Assembly (NCBI RefSeq): GCF_900172255.1
Contig: NZ_FWFU01000003.1
Location: forward strand, 620,001 to 684,000
DNA: 64,000 nucleotides
Origin: Roseovarius halotolerans
GTDB taxonomy: Bacteria; Pseudomonadota; Alphaproteobacteria; Rhodobacterales; Rhodobacteraceae
Direction: 5' to 3'
Part shown: in pieces, positions 26,423 through 35,377 of the stretch
Layout: each line of letters starts with the position of its first letter
How positions within the stretch are numbered: the stretch's first letter is position 1
Notes under the pieces: model-generated
Seen by the model: only the letters and a program-made list of their open reading frames with translations
Databases searched by the model: none
What the model was told of the DNA's origin: nothing
Program-made: the position numbers and the translations under genes

Positions 26423-26459
26423 GGTCGATTTTGACACGCCACTTGGGTCAAAACTGACC
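26423..26459. promoter_or_regulatory. Tandem dyads GGTC-N6-GAC upstream of the transporter operon
   Basis: GGTC-GATTTT-GAC (26423-26435) and GGTC-AAAACT-GACC (26446-26459) are two dyads with centres 23 bases apart, about two helical turns. A longer repeat, TTTTGAC-N11-GTCAAAA (26429-26453), links them. They lie 108-144 bases upstream of the binding protein start, directly behind the response regulator stop. They are good candidates for the binding sites of that regulator. Confidence 0.55.
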
Positions 26460-27697
26460 TATTCGGACAAGCCTACCGCCTTGAGTCGCAGATAAAGCCG
26501 CTTGCGCGGGATCGACAGCATCGCCGCTGCATCGCCCTTGTGTCCGCCTGTCTCGACAAGCGTACGCACCAGCAGGCTGCGCTCGAAATCGCGCATGGCT
26601 TCTTCATATGACATGGACTGCCCCGCATCGCGTGCCGTCGTCTTGAGATCGATCGGAAGACCGATCACCAGACGGTCGGCCACGTTGCGCAGTTCACGCA
26701 CATTGCCGGGCCAGTCATGCGCCCGGAAGCGTTCGATCAGCGCAGTATCGACACGCGGCAGGCTTTTCCCCAATCGTGCCGCCCCGGTGCGAAGAAAAGT
26801 CTCGAGCAGGATGAAGATATCCCTGTCACGGCTGCGAAGCGGGGGCAGGCAGATCGTCGCGACATTTATCAGATAGTAGAGTTCCCTGGTCAGGACACCG
26901 CTTGCCATGTGTGCATCGGGATCGCCGATCATCGACACAACCACGCGCGGGCGTTGGCTCTGGCGCAGGAACTCTGCCAGATGGCTTTGCAGAAAGGCAT
27001 CCATCTGATGCAGCGACCGCATGAACAGCGTGTCTTGCGGGTCGGTCTGGCACTCCAGTTCGGCCCGCAGGCTGTCTATCGTGGCTGTCGCGCAGTTGAT
27101 GGTGTGAAATTCGCCCGTCAGTTCGGAAAACTCGTGAATCGTGCGTGCGCCGAGTTCCTTGCCGGTGCCCGCCTCGCCGTGAAGCGTCACCGTGACAGGC
27201 AGCGGGGTCACGTTCAGCAATTCGTTTCGGCAGGCTTTCATGGCCTTCGACGTGCCAATCAGACGCGAGCGCATGTCGCTGTAACGCGCCACCCGGCGGC
27301 GCAGGCGATTGTTCTCGACAGCAAGCTTGCGAACCTTCAACCCCCGGCGCAGCAGGTTGAGCAGGTAGTCGGGCTGCACCGGCTTTTCGAGAAAATCATA
27401 CGCCCCCGCCTTGGTGGCGGCGATCGCCGTGCGCAGATCGCCGTGCCCCGTCAGCATGACGAAGGGCACCCCCGGCGCAGATTTGCGAGCCGCCTCGAGA
27501 ACCGCGAGCCCGTCCATGTTCTGCATTCTGAAATCGCATAGAATGATGCCGTTCCATTCCGGATCCAGCTGCGCCAGCATCGCATCGCCCTGCTCGAACG
27601 CGACGGTCGGAAAACCCTCGGCCTCCAGGAACTCGCATGTGGCTTCGCGGAAATCCTTGTCGTCATCCACAAGATAGATCAGCTTTTCATCCGTCAT
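26459..27697 (-). CDS. Response regulator, NtrC/PgtA-like with degenerate AAA+ domain
   Basis: This 412-residue protein has a receiver domain with acidic pocket D11-D13, phospho-acceptor D55 and K105. The AAA+ region has Walker A GEAGTGKE (174-181), and a Fis-type helix-turn-helix lies at about 380-410 (GHKGDAAAMLSIPRKRLYLRL). After NCAT (201) the GAFTGA sigma-54 contact loop is absent, and the Walker B block is replaced by DTLFMRSLHQM, so it probably does not drive sigma-54 polymerase. Length and layout recall PgtA, the phosphoglycerate transport activator. The gene follows the kinase by 3 bases, and the tandem dyads downstream are its likely targets. Confidence 0.88.
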   Translation of the reverse strand: MTDEKLIYLVDDDKDFREATCEFLEAEGFPTVAFEQGDAMLAQLDPEWNGIILCDFRMQNMDGLAVLEAARKSAPGVPFVMLTGHGDLRTAIAATKAGAYDFLEKPVQPDYLLNLLRRGLKVRKLAVENNRLRRRVARYSDMRSRLIGTSKAMKACRNELLNVTPLPVTVTLHGEAGTGKELGARTIHEFSELTGEFHTINCATATIDSLRAELECQTDPQDTLFMRSLHQMDAFLQSHLAEFLRQSQRPRVVVSMIGDPDAHMASGVLTRELYYLINVATICLPPLRSRDRDIFILLETFLRTGAARLGKSLPRVDTALIERFRAHDWPGNVRELRNVADRLVIGLPIDLKTTARDAGQSMSYEEAMRDFERSLLVRTLVETGGHKGDAAAMLSIPRKRLYLRLKAVGLSE

Positions 27698-27700
27698 GGC

Positions 27701-29656
27701 TCATGTCCCTTTCGGCAAGATGACCGTGGCGCGCGTGCCGCCCTGTGCCCGGTGCGCCAGACGCAGGCCGCCGCCCATTCCGGTGATGATGTTATAGGAA
27801 ATTGACAACCCCAGACCCAGGCCTTCGCCGGGCGGTTTGGTTGTCACGAACGGATCGAAGGCGCGTTCGGGCTCCAGGTCGCCCAGACCCACGCCGGTAT
27901 CGAGCACCGAGAAGGCCACGTTGCCGGGCGCTGCGGACTCGGCGCGAAAGACGATGACACCGGGGCCTGACGTGGCCGCAATCGCGTCGATCGCGTTCGA
28001 GACCAGGTTGACCACGACCTGTTCGATCAGAATGAAATCGCCGGTGGCGGTCATATCTCTCAGGGTATCGTCGATCTCGACCGTGATACCGTGATCGTCC
28101 AGCCGAGAGCGGAGCAGTTCGCAGGCCGCGTCGGTCACCTGCAAGATGCGGATCGTGTCGCGCCTGTATTCCGAAGCGCGCGCAAAGCGCCGCAAATGGC
28201 TGATGATGCGCTCCATCCGGGCGACCAGATCGTCGATTTTCTCTGTCTGGCCCTGTGCCGTCGCCACATCGCCGCGCTCAAGCGCCCGTCCGGTCATGTG
28301 CAAACGTTGTCGAATTGCCCCAAGCGGCTGGTTCAGCTCATGCGACAGCCCCGCCGACAGGTTGCCAAGCGCGGCCATCTTGCCCGTCTGAACAAGCTCG
28401 GACTGGGTTTGCTGAAGCTGTTCGATCGCGCGGTCGCGCTCTTGCACCGAGTCGCGAAAGGCTTCGACCGCCCCGGCAAGCTGCGAGATTTCGTCATTGC
28501 GGGCCGGAAGAACCACAAGACGGGGTTGCCGCCCTTCGGCAATCGCGCGCATCGCGGCGGTTAGGTGATCCAGCGGGCGAATGATTGCGGGACGGATATA
28601 TGCGAAAAGGATGGTCAACGCGGCCAGCGCCGCAAATATCGTCATCCCCACCAAAAGGCGAACCGTACGCGAAGCACTGATTTCAAACGCCTCGCTGGTG
28701 CTGAGGATTTGGGCTCGGCGATCCGCCGACAGATCCTGCACAAGCGATTGCAGCGCGGACAACCCCGAAAGACTGGCCTCGAGGTTCTGACTGAGAATCC
28801 CGCGTTCCTCCAGCCAGTTGCGACGGATCGAAACAATACTGCCCTGCCCGATGGTGATCTGATTCAAGGCCTCGATGGATTGCCGCAAGGTGACATACTC
28901 CGCCTTGAGCGGCAGCCCCTGAAGCTGTCCGTTGAGACGGCTCAGCGCATCCGACAAGAGCCCTGCGAATTGTTTGAGCTGTTCCTTCTGCATGCTCGCC
29001 GAACCTTCCACTGCCAGGGTGCTTGCGATCGAAGCTTCGGTGCCGATGTCCACGAACGTTCGGTAAAGCGCCTGTTCGGCCATCAGGACTTCGGCCCGCC
29101 TGCGGCGTTCAGCAGGGTCGTTTTCTTGGGTCAGGCCACGGATCAATGCCGCGATGTTGAAAGAAAAGTCCGCAACCAACGGCGTGGTTTCGTCCTGGAT
29201 ATCCACGTTGATCCAGCGCAGCCTGTCGACCTGTCCGCGCAGGGTCGTCTCGAACCGGCGGGCCCGGTCCAGTGATCGAATCACCCCGGCCAGTTTCCGT
29301 TGCAGGTCCAGCGATTGCGCCTGCATCTCGGGCGTGCTGAAGGAGTCACGCAGCATCTGGTTCAACTGATCCACCGAGACCCGCAGATCGTTTTCAAACG
29401 TATTGGGCGTGTCGGCATTGGAATAGAGAATCCGATTGCTCAGCACCGCCAGGTCCGATGCCTGCGCCGCCAGATCGGTGGTTTGCATCAATCGGGGCGT
29501 ATGTTCGGTGCTGAAGGTGTGAACCAGTGCCTGAGCATTACCCAGCCAATAGAGCGCGATCCCGATCACCGCCCATGTCAACAGCACCGCCGTGACGATC
29601 ATCAGGAATAGACGCGTCCAGATCTTCGGCAGCAGCCGGTCGAACAGGCGCTTCAT
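27701..29656 (-). CDS. Sensor histidine kinase (PgtB/DctB-like)
   Basis: This 651-residue membrane kinase has a first transmembrane helix at about 15-40 and a large periplasmic helical domain (about 45-330). The second helix is at about 333-355, followed by a HAMP region and coiled coil (about 355-425). The HisKA domain has phospho-acceptor H439 in SAGLSHELNQPLGAI, and the ATPase domain has N-box NLVSNAIDAI (550-559) and DTGVGLG (586-592). The start is ATG 29656, which overlaps the stop of the preceding binding protein gene (ATGA). With that protein and the regulator at 26459 it forms a three-part sensing system. Confidence 0.92.
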   Translation of the reverse strand: MKRLFDRLLPKIWTRLFLMIVTAVLLTWAVIGIALYWLGNAQALVHTFSTEHTPRLMQTTDLAAQASDLAVLSNRILYSNADTPNTFENDLRVSVDQLNQMLRDSFSTPEMQAQSLDLQRKLAGVIRSLDRARRFETTLRGQVDRLRWINVDIQDETTPLVADFSFNIAALIRGLTQENDPAERRRRAEVLMAEQALYRTFVDIGTEASIASTLAVEGSASMQKEQLKQFAGLLSDALSRLNGQLQGLPLKAEYVTLRQSIEALNQITIGQGSIVSIRRNWLEERGILSQNLEASLSGLSALQSLVQDLSADRRAQILSTSEAFEISASRTVRLLVGMTIFAALAALTILFAYIRPAIIRPLDHLTAAMRAIAEGRQPRLVVLPARNDEISQLAGAVEAFRDSVQERDRAIEQLQQTQSELVQTGKMAALGNLSAGLSHELNQPLGAIRQRLHMTGRALERGDVATAQGQTEKIDDLVARMERIISHLRRFARASEYRRDTIRILQVTDAACELLRSRLDDHGITVEIDDTLRDMTATGDFILIEQVVVNLVSNAIDAIAATSGPGVIVFRAESAAPGNVAFSVLDTGVGLGDLEPERAFDPFVTTKPPGEGLGLGLSISYNIITGMGGGLRLAHRAQGGTRATVILPKGT

Positions 29657-30939
29657 GGAAGATACCTTTGCTGAAGGTCCAAAAGCGCGCGTTCCGCCTC
29701 CTCCAGTTGCGCAATGACCCGCGCCCGCCAATCCCCTGCCAGTGAGCGCATATGCGGATCCATCCGGATCAGCGAGGTGTTGCGCAACCCCGCATCGGCC
29801 CCTGTCGCCAGCCTGGCCTCGTCTTCTGTGGCAACCACGGTGGTCAGCAGTTCGTGAACCCGATCAAGGGACGCGGCCGGTGCATATGGTTTCAGATCAT
29901 GATGCATACGCCAAAGCGTGCGGCGGCGATCCAGTTGTTCGGTGATCATCAGATCGAAAAGGGTATTCACCGCCCAGTAGCGATCCGCCGACGTTTCAGC
30001 ATCGTATTCGAACCATGTCAGTTTCAACGCGTCCACGATCTCCGTGGGCAGCCTGTCCTTTACTTCGGCGCGAATGTCCGGGTTATAGGGGACGCGCGAA
30101 ATTCCGGGCGAAAGCAGGGTCAGTTGGCCTTCCCGCGACAGCACGGCGCTCAGAAAGGCACAGGCCGCATCCGGATCGCGGCCATTGCGCAAGATCCCGA
30201 TCTGCGCGGGCGCAACAACAAGGGGTCGTCCGTACTGGAACCTCAGGAAGGCGCTGTCGGCCTGTGACAGGAAATCGATCGTCAGGCCGATATCGAACCT
30301 GTCGTTCGCAAGCCCGTCGGGAACCCCGAAACTGCGCGCCGTGAGAGTGGACAGGTTCGCCGACATACCCAGGATGAACGCCCAGCCATCCTGCCAGCCC
30401 CTGACCTGCAGGATCTGCTCGATCAGCATATGGGTCGACCCCGACCGCGCGGGGCGCGCCATCGCCAGACGATTGCGGTATAGCGGACGCGTCAGGTCAT
30501 TCCATTCGGCAGGCATGAACAGGTCCGAATCCCGACGCCGCGCCCATCCGACCGAGGACAGCGCAAATGCGGCCACCGGCGGCGGCCCATCCGTCCCGCA
30601 GACATCGCCATCGGCAAAGGCATCGCTGCGCGACAGTATTTCAAACGCCTCGGGCGAAGAGGCCCAGAACACGTCAAAGCCGCGTTCGTTGCCGCGCAAG
30701 ATCTCGTCAATTCCGGCAATGGTGTTCTTGTTGAGCACCTGCACCGCCCCGTCCTCCGTCCGGGATATGAAAAGATCCACATAGGGCTCCGATACACTGG
30801 GCGGCAGAGATGTCAGAACACGCAGATCGGCCGCGCTGACCGTTCCGGTCAGGCAGGCCCATAGGCATATCAATATGACCGTCGGATACCGCATGGGGCG
30901 CAGGATACCGGGCCAGCGCATTTTGAAAAGCACAGACAT
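29653..30939 (-). CDS. Periplasmic binding protein linked to the sensor kinase (PgtC-like)
   Basis: This protein of up to 428 residues is paralogous to the transporter binding protein at 24987. Shared segments are VLNKNTIAGIDEIL, FDVFWASSPEAFEIL, ARSGSTHMLIEQIL, ARSFGVPDG and NTLFDLMITEQLD. A signal peptide is visible (TVILICLWACLTGTVSA, before ADLR). The first ATG (30939) follows GGAAGAGA; ATG 30894 at the signal peptide core is an alternative. It has no permease of its own and is translationally coupled to the kinase gene. It therefore probably presents ligand to the sensor, as PgtC does in phosphoglycerate sensing. Confidence 0.85.
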   Translation of the reverse strand: MSVLFKMRWPGILRPMRYPTVILICLWACLTGTVSAADLRVLTSLPPSVSEPYVDLFISRTEDGAVQVLNKNTIAGIDEILRGNERGFDVFWASSPEAFEILSRSDAFADGDVCGTDGPPPVAAFALSSVGWARRRDSDLFMPAEWNDLTRPLYRNRLAMARPARSGSTHMLIEQILQVRGWQDGWAFILGMSANLSTLTARSFGVPDGLANDRFDIGLTIDFLSQADSAFLRFQYGRPLVVAPAQIGILRNGRDPDAACAFLSAVLSREGQLTLLSPGISRVPYNPDIRAEVKDRLPTEIVDALKLTWFEYDAETSADRYWAVNTLFDLMITEQLDRRRTLWRMHHDLKPYAPAASLDRVHELLTTVVATEDEARLATGADAGLRNTSLIRMDPHMRSLAGDWRARVIAQLEEAERALLDLQQRYLP

Positions 30940-30954
30940 TCTCTTCCGCCCTCA

Positions 30955-30969
30955 CGGGTGAAACACCCG
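30955..30969. promoter_or_regulatory. Stem-loop just upstream of PgtC-like gene
   Basis: CGGGTG-AAA-CACCCG is a perfect 6-bp stem whose edge lies about 15 bases before the first ATG at 30939, next to the ribosome-binding region. It could modulate translation, but no further evidence is available. Confidence 0.35.
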
Positions 30970-31008
30970 GCTTGGCGAAAGATCAGAAGGAAGCCCGGAA
31001 GACAGAGA

Positions 31009-31030
31009 GCCGCTATCCGCCGGTAGCGGC
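31009..31030. terminator. Stem-loop at the end of the opine-type operon
   Basis: GCCGCTA-TCCGCCGG-TAGCGGC is a perfect 7-bp stem 39 bases beyond the last stop of the long minus-strand operon (31069). There is no clear T-run on either side, so termination is only a possibility. Confidence 0.4.
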
Positions 31031-31068
31031 GGCTTTGGGCCATCGCCGCCTTGGTTCAATGCCGCCTT

Positions 31069-31839
31069 TCAATGGCCGAGAACCTGATCCAGAAACAGCC
31101 TCGTGCGGGCGTGCCTTGGCTGCCCGAAAAAGCTCTCGGGCGGGCCTTCTTCGATGATCCGCCCTTCGTCCATGAAGATGACACGATCAGCGACCTCGCG
31201 TGCAAAGCCCATCTCATGCGTGACGCAGACCATCGTCATCCCGTCATTGGCAAGAGTCACCATCGTGTCCAGGACCTCCTTGATCATCTCGGGATCGAGC
31301 GCCGAAGTCGGTTCGTCGAACAGCATGATGTTGGGCTGCATGCAAAGCGATCTTGCGATCGCGACGCGCTGCTGCTGGCCGCCAGACAGCTGGCCGGGAT
31401 ACTTGTGCGCCTGCTCGGGGATCTTCACCTTCTCAAGGAAATGCATCGCCGTTGCCTCGGCCTCCTTGCGTCTCTGGCCACGCACCCAGATCGGCGCGAG
31501 CGTGCAATTGTCGAGGATCGAAAGATGGGGGAAGAGGTTGAAATGCTGAAATACCATGCCGACCTCGCGGCGCACCTGGTCGATATTCTTCATCGCGGTG
31601 CCAAGTTCGGTGCCATCCACCGACACCGAGCCGCTCTGAAAACCCTCAAGCGCGTTGATGCAACGGATCAGGGTAGACTTCCCCGATCCCGACGGCCCGC
31701 AGATCACGACCCGTTCGCCGCGCCCGACCACGAGGTCGATGTCGTGGAGCACCTGAAACGAGCCGAAACTCTTGGAAAGGCCGCTGATCTCGATGGCGTT
31801 CTCTTCGACCTCGGCGGCAAGCATCGCTTGGCTGTTCAT
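31069..31839 (-). CDS. Polar amino acid ABC transporter ATPase 1
   Basis: This 256-residue GlnQ-type ATPase has Walker [10 protein letters not shown], signature [11 protein letters not shown], Walker [13 protein letters not shown] and THEMGFA. It is the last gene of the long operon and starts inside the stop codon of the FAD subunit gene (ATGA). A second ATPase of the same family, also with all catalytic motifs, is encoded at 34622. Only one permease pair and one binding protein are present. Confidence 0.92.
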   Translation of the reverse strand: MNSQAMLAAEVEENAIEISGLSKSFGSFQVLHDIDLVVGRGERVVICGPSGSGKSTLIRCINALEGFQSGSVSVDGTELGTAMKNIDQVRREVGMVFQHFNLFPHLSILDNCTLAPIWVRGQRRKEAEATAMHFLEKVKIPEQAHKYPGQLSGGQQQRVAIARSLCMQPNIMLFDEPTSALDPEMIKEVLDTMVTLANDGMTMVCVTHEMGFAREVADRVIFMDEGRIIEEGPPESFFGQPRHARTRLFLDQVLGH

Positions 31840-33230
31840 TGCACATTCCCTGATCTGTCTTTGTCGGTCATCGCGCCGCTGCGAGCGATTACGCCCAAGG
31901 GCACGGGTTTCAGCGGCGGGCGGATCCGGAAATAGCCGGTGCTATCCATATCCTGTCCAAGGCCTTCGGAAATGACCTCGCTCACCGCAAGGCCACAGAC
32001 CCGCCCCTGACATGGCCCCATCCCGGCGCGCAGCAGGAACTTGACCTGGTTCGGCCCGCTGGCACCGTCGCGCACCGCCTGGCGGACGCGGCCCGCCGTG
32101 ACCTCTTCACAGCGGCACAGCGTCGTCATATCGGCTGGTCGCCTCAGCGCCTCTCCGGGGCGATAGAGGCTGTCGAGGAAGGGCCGCGTCGCCCTTCGCT
32201 TCGCCACGCGGGCTCTCAGGGCGGGGTCGTCGCTCCCTGCGGCCAGCCTGCCCACCAGCTGTCCCTCGAGCCAGGCGACCTCGGCGCCCCCGATCCGCGC
32301 CCCGTCACCGGCCAGGAATATCCGCTCATGCACCTTCAGCCCCGCATCGCGTTCCGGGAAAAAGGCATGTTGCTCCCGATCCCATTGATGCGGCAAGCGC
32401 AACAGCCGGCTGGCCTGCTGGTTGGGGATCACGCCCGCATGCAGGCCGATGATCCCGGCATCGATGCGCTGCGCGCGCCCGCGCCAATCCCTGAAACCAA
32501 GCGCCTGCACCCGGCCGTCCCCCTCGACACGAAGCGCTCTGGCAAACCGATGCACCGCCACACCGGCGCGCTGCACCCGCGCGATCAGCCCAAGCCCCTT
32601 CGCCAGCGGCCCCGGATGGCGCAGCGCGCCCGGAAGATACCGGAGCGATCTCAGATAGGCTCCACCGGACACGCTCTCGACCACGGCGCGCGGCGGGTTG
32701 CCCGCTTCGACCATCTGCGCTGCCAGAAGCCACAGCAACGGCCCCGCCCCCGCCAGCACCGCATTGTCGGCGCTCAGCCGCGCGGATTTGAGCAGGATCT
32801 GCAACCCGCCAGCCGTCATCACGCCCGGCATCGTCCATCCGGGGATCGGAACGGGACGTTCCAGCGCCCCGGTCGCAAGCAGCAACCGGTCCGCCGTGAT
32901 CGCGACCCCGCCGTCCGGCCCGGCACATTGCAGAGTCGGCCGCCCCGCGACGATCTCGATATGCCAGACGGTGTGTTCGCGAAGATATGTCGCGCCGCAG
33001 GCCATGAAGTTCTGGACCTGAACGCGCCCGAACTCATATTCCTTGCCAAGACGCGCCGCATGGTCCGGCGCCGCGCTGCCTGCGGAACGCCAAATCTGAC
33101 CGCCCGGTTCGATCTGGTCGTCGACCACGATCACGGACAACCCCGCCGCCCTCGCTGCAAGCGCCGCGCCGATCCCGGCCGGTCCGGCTCCGACGATCAC
33201 CAACTCCGCTGCCATGTGCTCGCCACTCAT
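31836..33230 (-). CDS. FAD/NAD(P)-dependent oxidoreductase, opine/hydroxyproline dehydrogenase A-type subunit
   Basis: This subunit of about 464 residues has an N-terminal FAD site ([21 protein letters not shown]) and a second Rossmann fold in the middle. The C-terminal BFD-like iron-sulfur region has cysteines in TLCRCEEV and [11 protein letters not shown]. This layout is shared by HcnB, octopine/nopaline oxidase A subunits and D-hydroxyproline dehydrogenase. The start at 33230 overlaps the stop of the small iron-sulfur subunit; MAAEL at 33215 is an alternative. It should assemble with the genes at 33227 and 33510 into one amine dehydrogenase. Confidence 0.85.
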   Translation of the reverse strand: MSGEHMAAELVIVGAGPAGIGAALAARAAGLSVIVVDDQIEPGGQIWRSAGSAAPDHAARLGKEYEFGRVQVQNFMACGATYLREHTVWHIEIVAGRPTLQCAGPDGGVAITADRLLLATGALERPVPIPGWTMPGVMTAGGLQILLKSARLSADNAVLAGAGPLLWLLAAQMVEAGNPPRAVVESVSGGAYLRSLRYLPGALRHPGPLAKGLGLIARVQRAGVAVHRFARALRVEGDGRVQALGFRDWRGRAQRIDAGIIGLHAGVIPNQQASRLLRLPHQWDREQHAFFPERDAGLKVHERIFLAGDGARIGGAEVAWLEGQLVGRLAAGSDDPALRARVAKRRATRPFLDSLYRPGEALRRPADMTTLCRCEEVTAGRVRQAVRDGASGPNQVKFLLRAGMGPCQGRVCGLAVSEVISEGLGQDMDSTGYFRIRPPLKPVPLGVIARSGAMTDKDRSGNVQ

Positions 33231-33523
33231 CTGCGGGCTCCGATCTGGGGGCGGATCGCCATACCCTCCTTCAATCTGACCTGGCAGGCCTGACGGTTCG
33301 GCACGCCATCGATCTCCACCAGGCATTCAAAGCATGTACCCATCATGCAGAAAGGCGCGCGCTCCTGTCCCGACACCGGATGGACCCGGTTTGCGCGCAC
33401 GCCCGCCCCCAACAGCGCCGACGCGACCGTGTCGCCGTCACAGCCGCTGAGCGACCGGCCATTCCAGGTGAACCCGATCCGCGCGCCGGAGTCGGGCATT
33501 TCGTCATTGCTACGCTTGAACAT
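33227..33523 (-). CDS. Small (2Fe-2S)-binding subunit of amine dehydrogenase (HcnA-like)
   Basis: This 98-residue protein is of the HcnA/SoxD-like 2Fe-2S type. The cluster ligands are visible in PFCMMGTCFECLVEIDG and RQACQV. It lies between the two flavin subunits, overlapping the upstream one by 14 bases and the downstream one by 4. Translation of all three is therefore coupled, and a stable complex is likely. Confidence 0.88.
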   Translation of the reverse strand: MFKRSNDEMPDSGARIGFTWNGRSLSGCDGDTVASALLGAGVRANRVHPVSGQERAPFCMMGTCFECLVEIDGVPNRQACQVRLKEGMAIRPQIGARR

Positions 33524-34625
33524 GCAACCTCCGCGAGGACATCGCCGCCAACTGCGGCGGGAAACTTGCTTCCGCGATCATCGGGGCAAGACGCAATGCG
33601 TGGACCGGCGCCAACGTCACACCCGAATGGCAATTCGCCGAGAACAGGCCCGGATACTGCGTATAGCTGTCGTAAAGCGGAAAACCATCCTCGGTCATCG
33701 TGCGGATACCGCCCCAGGCCCGCACCAGGTTCACCTCCGCAAGCCACGGGAACATGCGAATGCTCCTCTGCGCGATGTCGCTGATCATCTCCGAGGTCGA
33801 CCGGTCGTCATGCCCCGCTTCGGGTTCCTTGCTGTCGCCAAGCAGCATCGTACCCGCTTCGGTCTGGCGCACCTTATGCGTCGGAATCTCCAACACGGAT
33901 GCCATCCGTTCGCTCACCAGGATCTGCCCCTTGAGGCCAAACACCGGAATATCGAGAGCAAGCATGGTCCCCAAAGCCTTGTTCGCGGTGCCCGCCGCGA
34001 GCACCACCGCAGCGGCTTCAAACCGGCTCTGACCGCTTTCGATCTTCCAGACCCCGTTTTCCCGCCCGATGGACGTGACCGCATGGTTCGACAATATCTC
34101 GCCGCCCTGCGCCTGAATGGCACGGTGCATGGCCAGCAACAGCCCGTGCGGGCTGGCATGTCCGTCCTGTCCGCAAAAACCCGCGCCGACAACATCCGCG
34201 CCGATCCCCGGCACAAGGTCGGCGACCTCGCCCTGGTCCAGAACCCTGAGATAAAGCGGGTTTTCCCCGCCAATCCGCTCCATCCGCGCGAACAAAGCGC
34301 GTCGGCTCTCAAGCTCGGCCTCGCTCATGCACAGATGCAGCCCGCCATTCCCCGAGAACCCGCAGGACACGCCCGTCAGATTCAGCAGCTCGTCCTGAAA
34401 GGCAGGCCAAAGCGCGATCGCTTCGCGCGTCCAATGAGCATATTCGGCCAGCCCATCGCCCTTGGATTGCCCCCAGACCAGCCCGAAATTCGCCCGCGCG
34501 GCGCGCTCGGCGTCATCGGCGCCATCTAGAACCAGCACCTTGATGCCCCGGCGGCACAGGCCCCAGGCAATAGCCGATCCGACCATGCCCCCGCCTATCA
34601 CGATGGTATCGGCAGTTGCGGTCAC
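33510..34625 (-). CDS. FAD-dependent oxidoreductase, DAO type (opine oxidase B/HcnC-like subunit)
   Basis: This 371-residue D-amino-acid-oxidase-like flavoprotein has the FAD motif [17 protein letters not shown] at the N-terminus and [18 protein letters not shown] in the C-terminal part. It would be the substrate-oxidising subunit that attacks the C-N bond of a secondary amine. It overlaps the ATPase gene upstream (ATGA at 34622) and the iron-sulfur gene downstream. Opines, D-hydroxyproline and similar N-substituted amino acids are known substrates of relatives. Confidence 0.87.
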   Translation of the reverse strand: MTATADTIVIGGGMVGSAIAWGLCRRGIKVLVLDGADDAERAARANFGLVWGQSKGDGLAEYAHWTREAIALWPAFQDELLNLTGVSCGFSGNGGLHLCMSEAELESRRALFARMERIGGENPLYLRVLDQGEVADLVPGIGADVVGAGFCGQDGHASPHGLLLAMHRAIQAQGGEILSNHAVTSIGRENGVWKIESGQSRFEAAAVVLAAGTANKALGTMLALDIPVFGLKGQILVSERMASVLEIPTHKVRQTEAGTMLLGDSKEPEAGHDDRSTSEMISDIAQRSIRMFPWLAEVNLVRAWGGIRTMTEDGFPLYDSYTQYPGLFSANCHSGVTLAPVHALRLAPMIAEASFPPQLAAMSSRRLHVQA

Positions 34626-35377
34626 GCGTCATGCCTCGAAATCAGCTCCAGGAACCGTCTGCTGCGCTCGGCCTTGGGGGCGGTAAAGAAGTTGTCGGGC
34701 GATGCCATCTCGACGATCTCGCCCTGGTCCATGAAGATCACCCGATCCGCGGCACTGCGCGCAAAGCCCATCTCGTGAGTGACGCAGATCATCGTGATAC
34801 CCTCCTGCGCAAGACGCTTCATCACCGCCAGCACCTCGCCGACCATCTCGGGGTCCAGCGCCGATGTCGGCTCGTCGAACAACAGGACCTTGGGCTGCAT
34901 CGCCAAGGCGCGGCATATCGCGACGCGCTGCTGCTGCCCGCCCGAAAGCGAGGCCACCGGCGCGGTCTCCTTGTCCGCAAGGCCGACCATGTCCAGCAGT
35001 CGGCGCGCCTCGTCTTCCGCCTCTGCGCGGCGCATGATGCCCGCGCGCCGCGGCGCAAGGGTGATGTTGCCCAACACGTTCAGATGCGGAAACAGCGCAT
35101 AGTTCTGGAACACCATCCCGACATTCAGACGCACCTTGCGCCAGCGCCGCTGGGAAATGCCGTTCACCTGCTGGCCATCCACACGGATACTGCCCCCGGT
35201 CGTCGTCTCAAGCCCGTTGATACAGCGGATCAGGGTGGATTTGCCCGATCCCGAAGGCCCGAGAACCACCACGACCTCGCCGCTGGCGACCGTCAGATCG
35301 ACATCCCGCAGCGCCTGAATTCCGCCGCGGAACTCCTTGTTGAGCGCGGATATCTCGATCAGCGGCCGTTCCATCAC
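34622..35377 (-). CDS. Polar amino acid ABC transporter ATPase 2
   Basis: This 251-residue GlnQ-type ATPase has Walker [10 protein letters not shown], signature [11 protein letters not shown], Walker [13 protein letters not shown] and THEMGFA. It starts in the stop codon of the lyase gene (ATGA) and is clearly distinct in sequence from the ATPase at 31069. The two may act as a heterodimer, or alternate. Confidence 0.92.
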   Translation of the reverse strand: MMERPLIEISALNKEFRGGIQALRDVDLTVASGEVVVVLGPSGSGKSTLIRCINGLETTTGGSIRVDGQQVNGISQRRWRKVRLNVGMVFQNYALFPHLNVLGNITLAPRRAGIMRRAEAEDEARRLLDMVGLADKETAPVASLSGGQQQRVAICRALAMQPKVLLFDEPTSALDPEMVGEVLAVMKRLAQEGITMICVTHEMGFARSAADRVIFMDQGEIVEMASPDNFFTAPKAERSRRFLELISRHDA

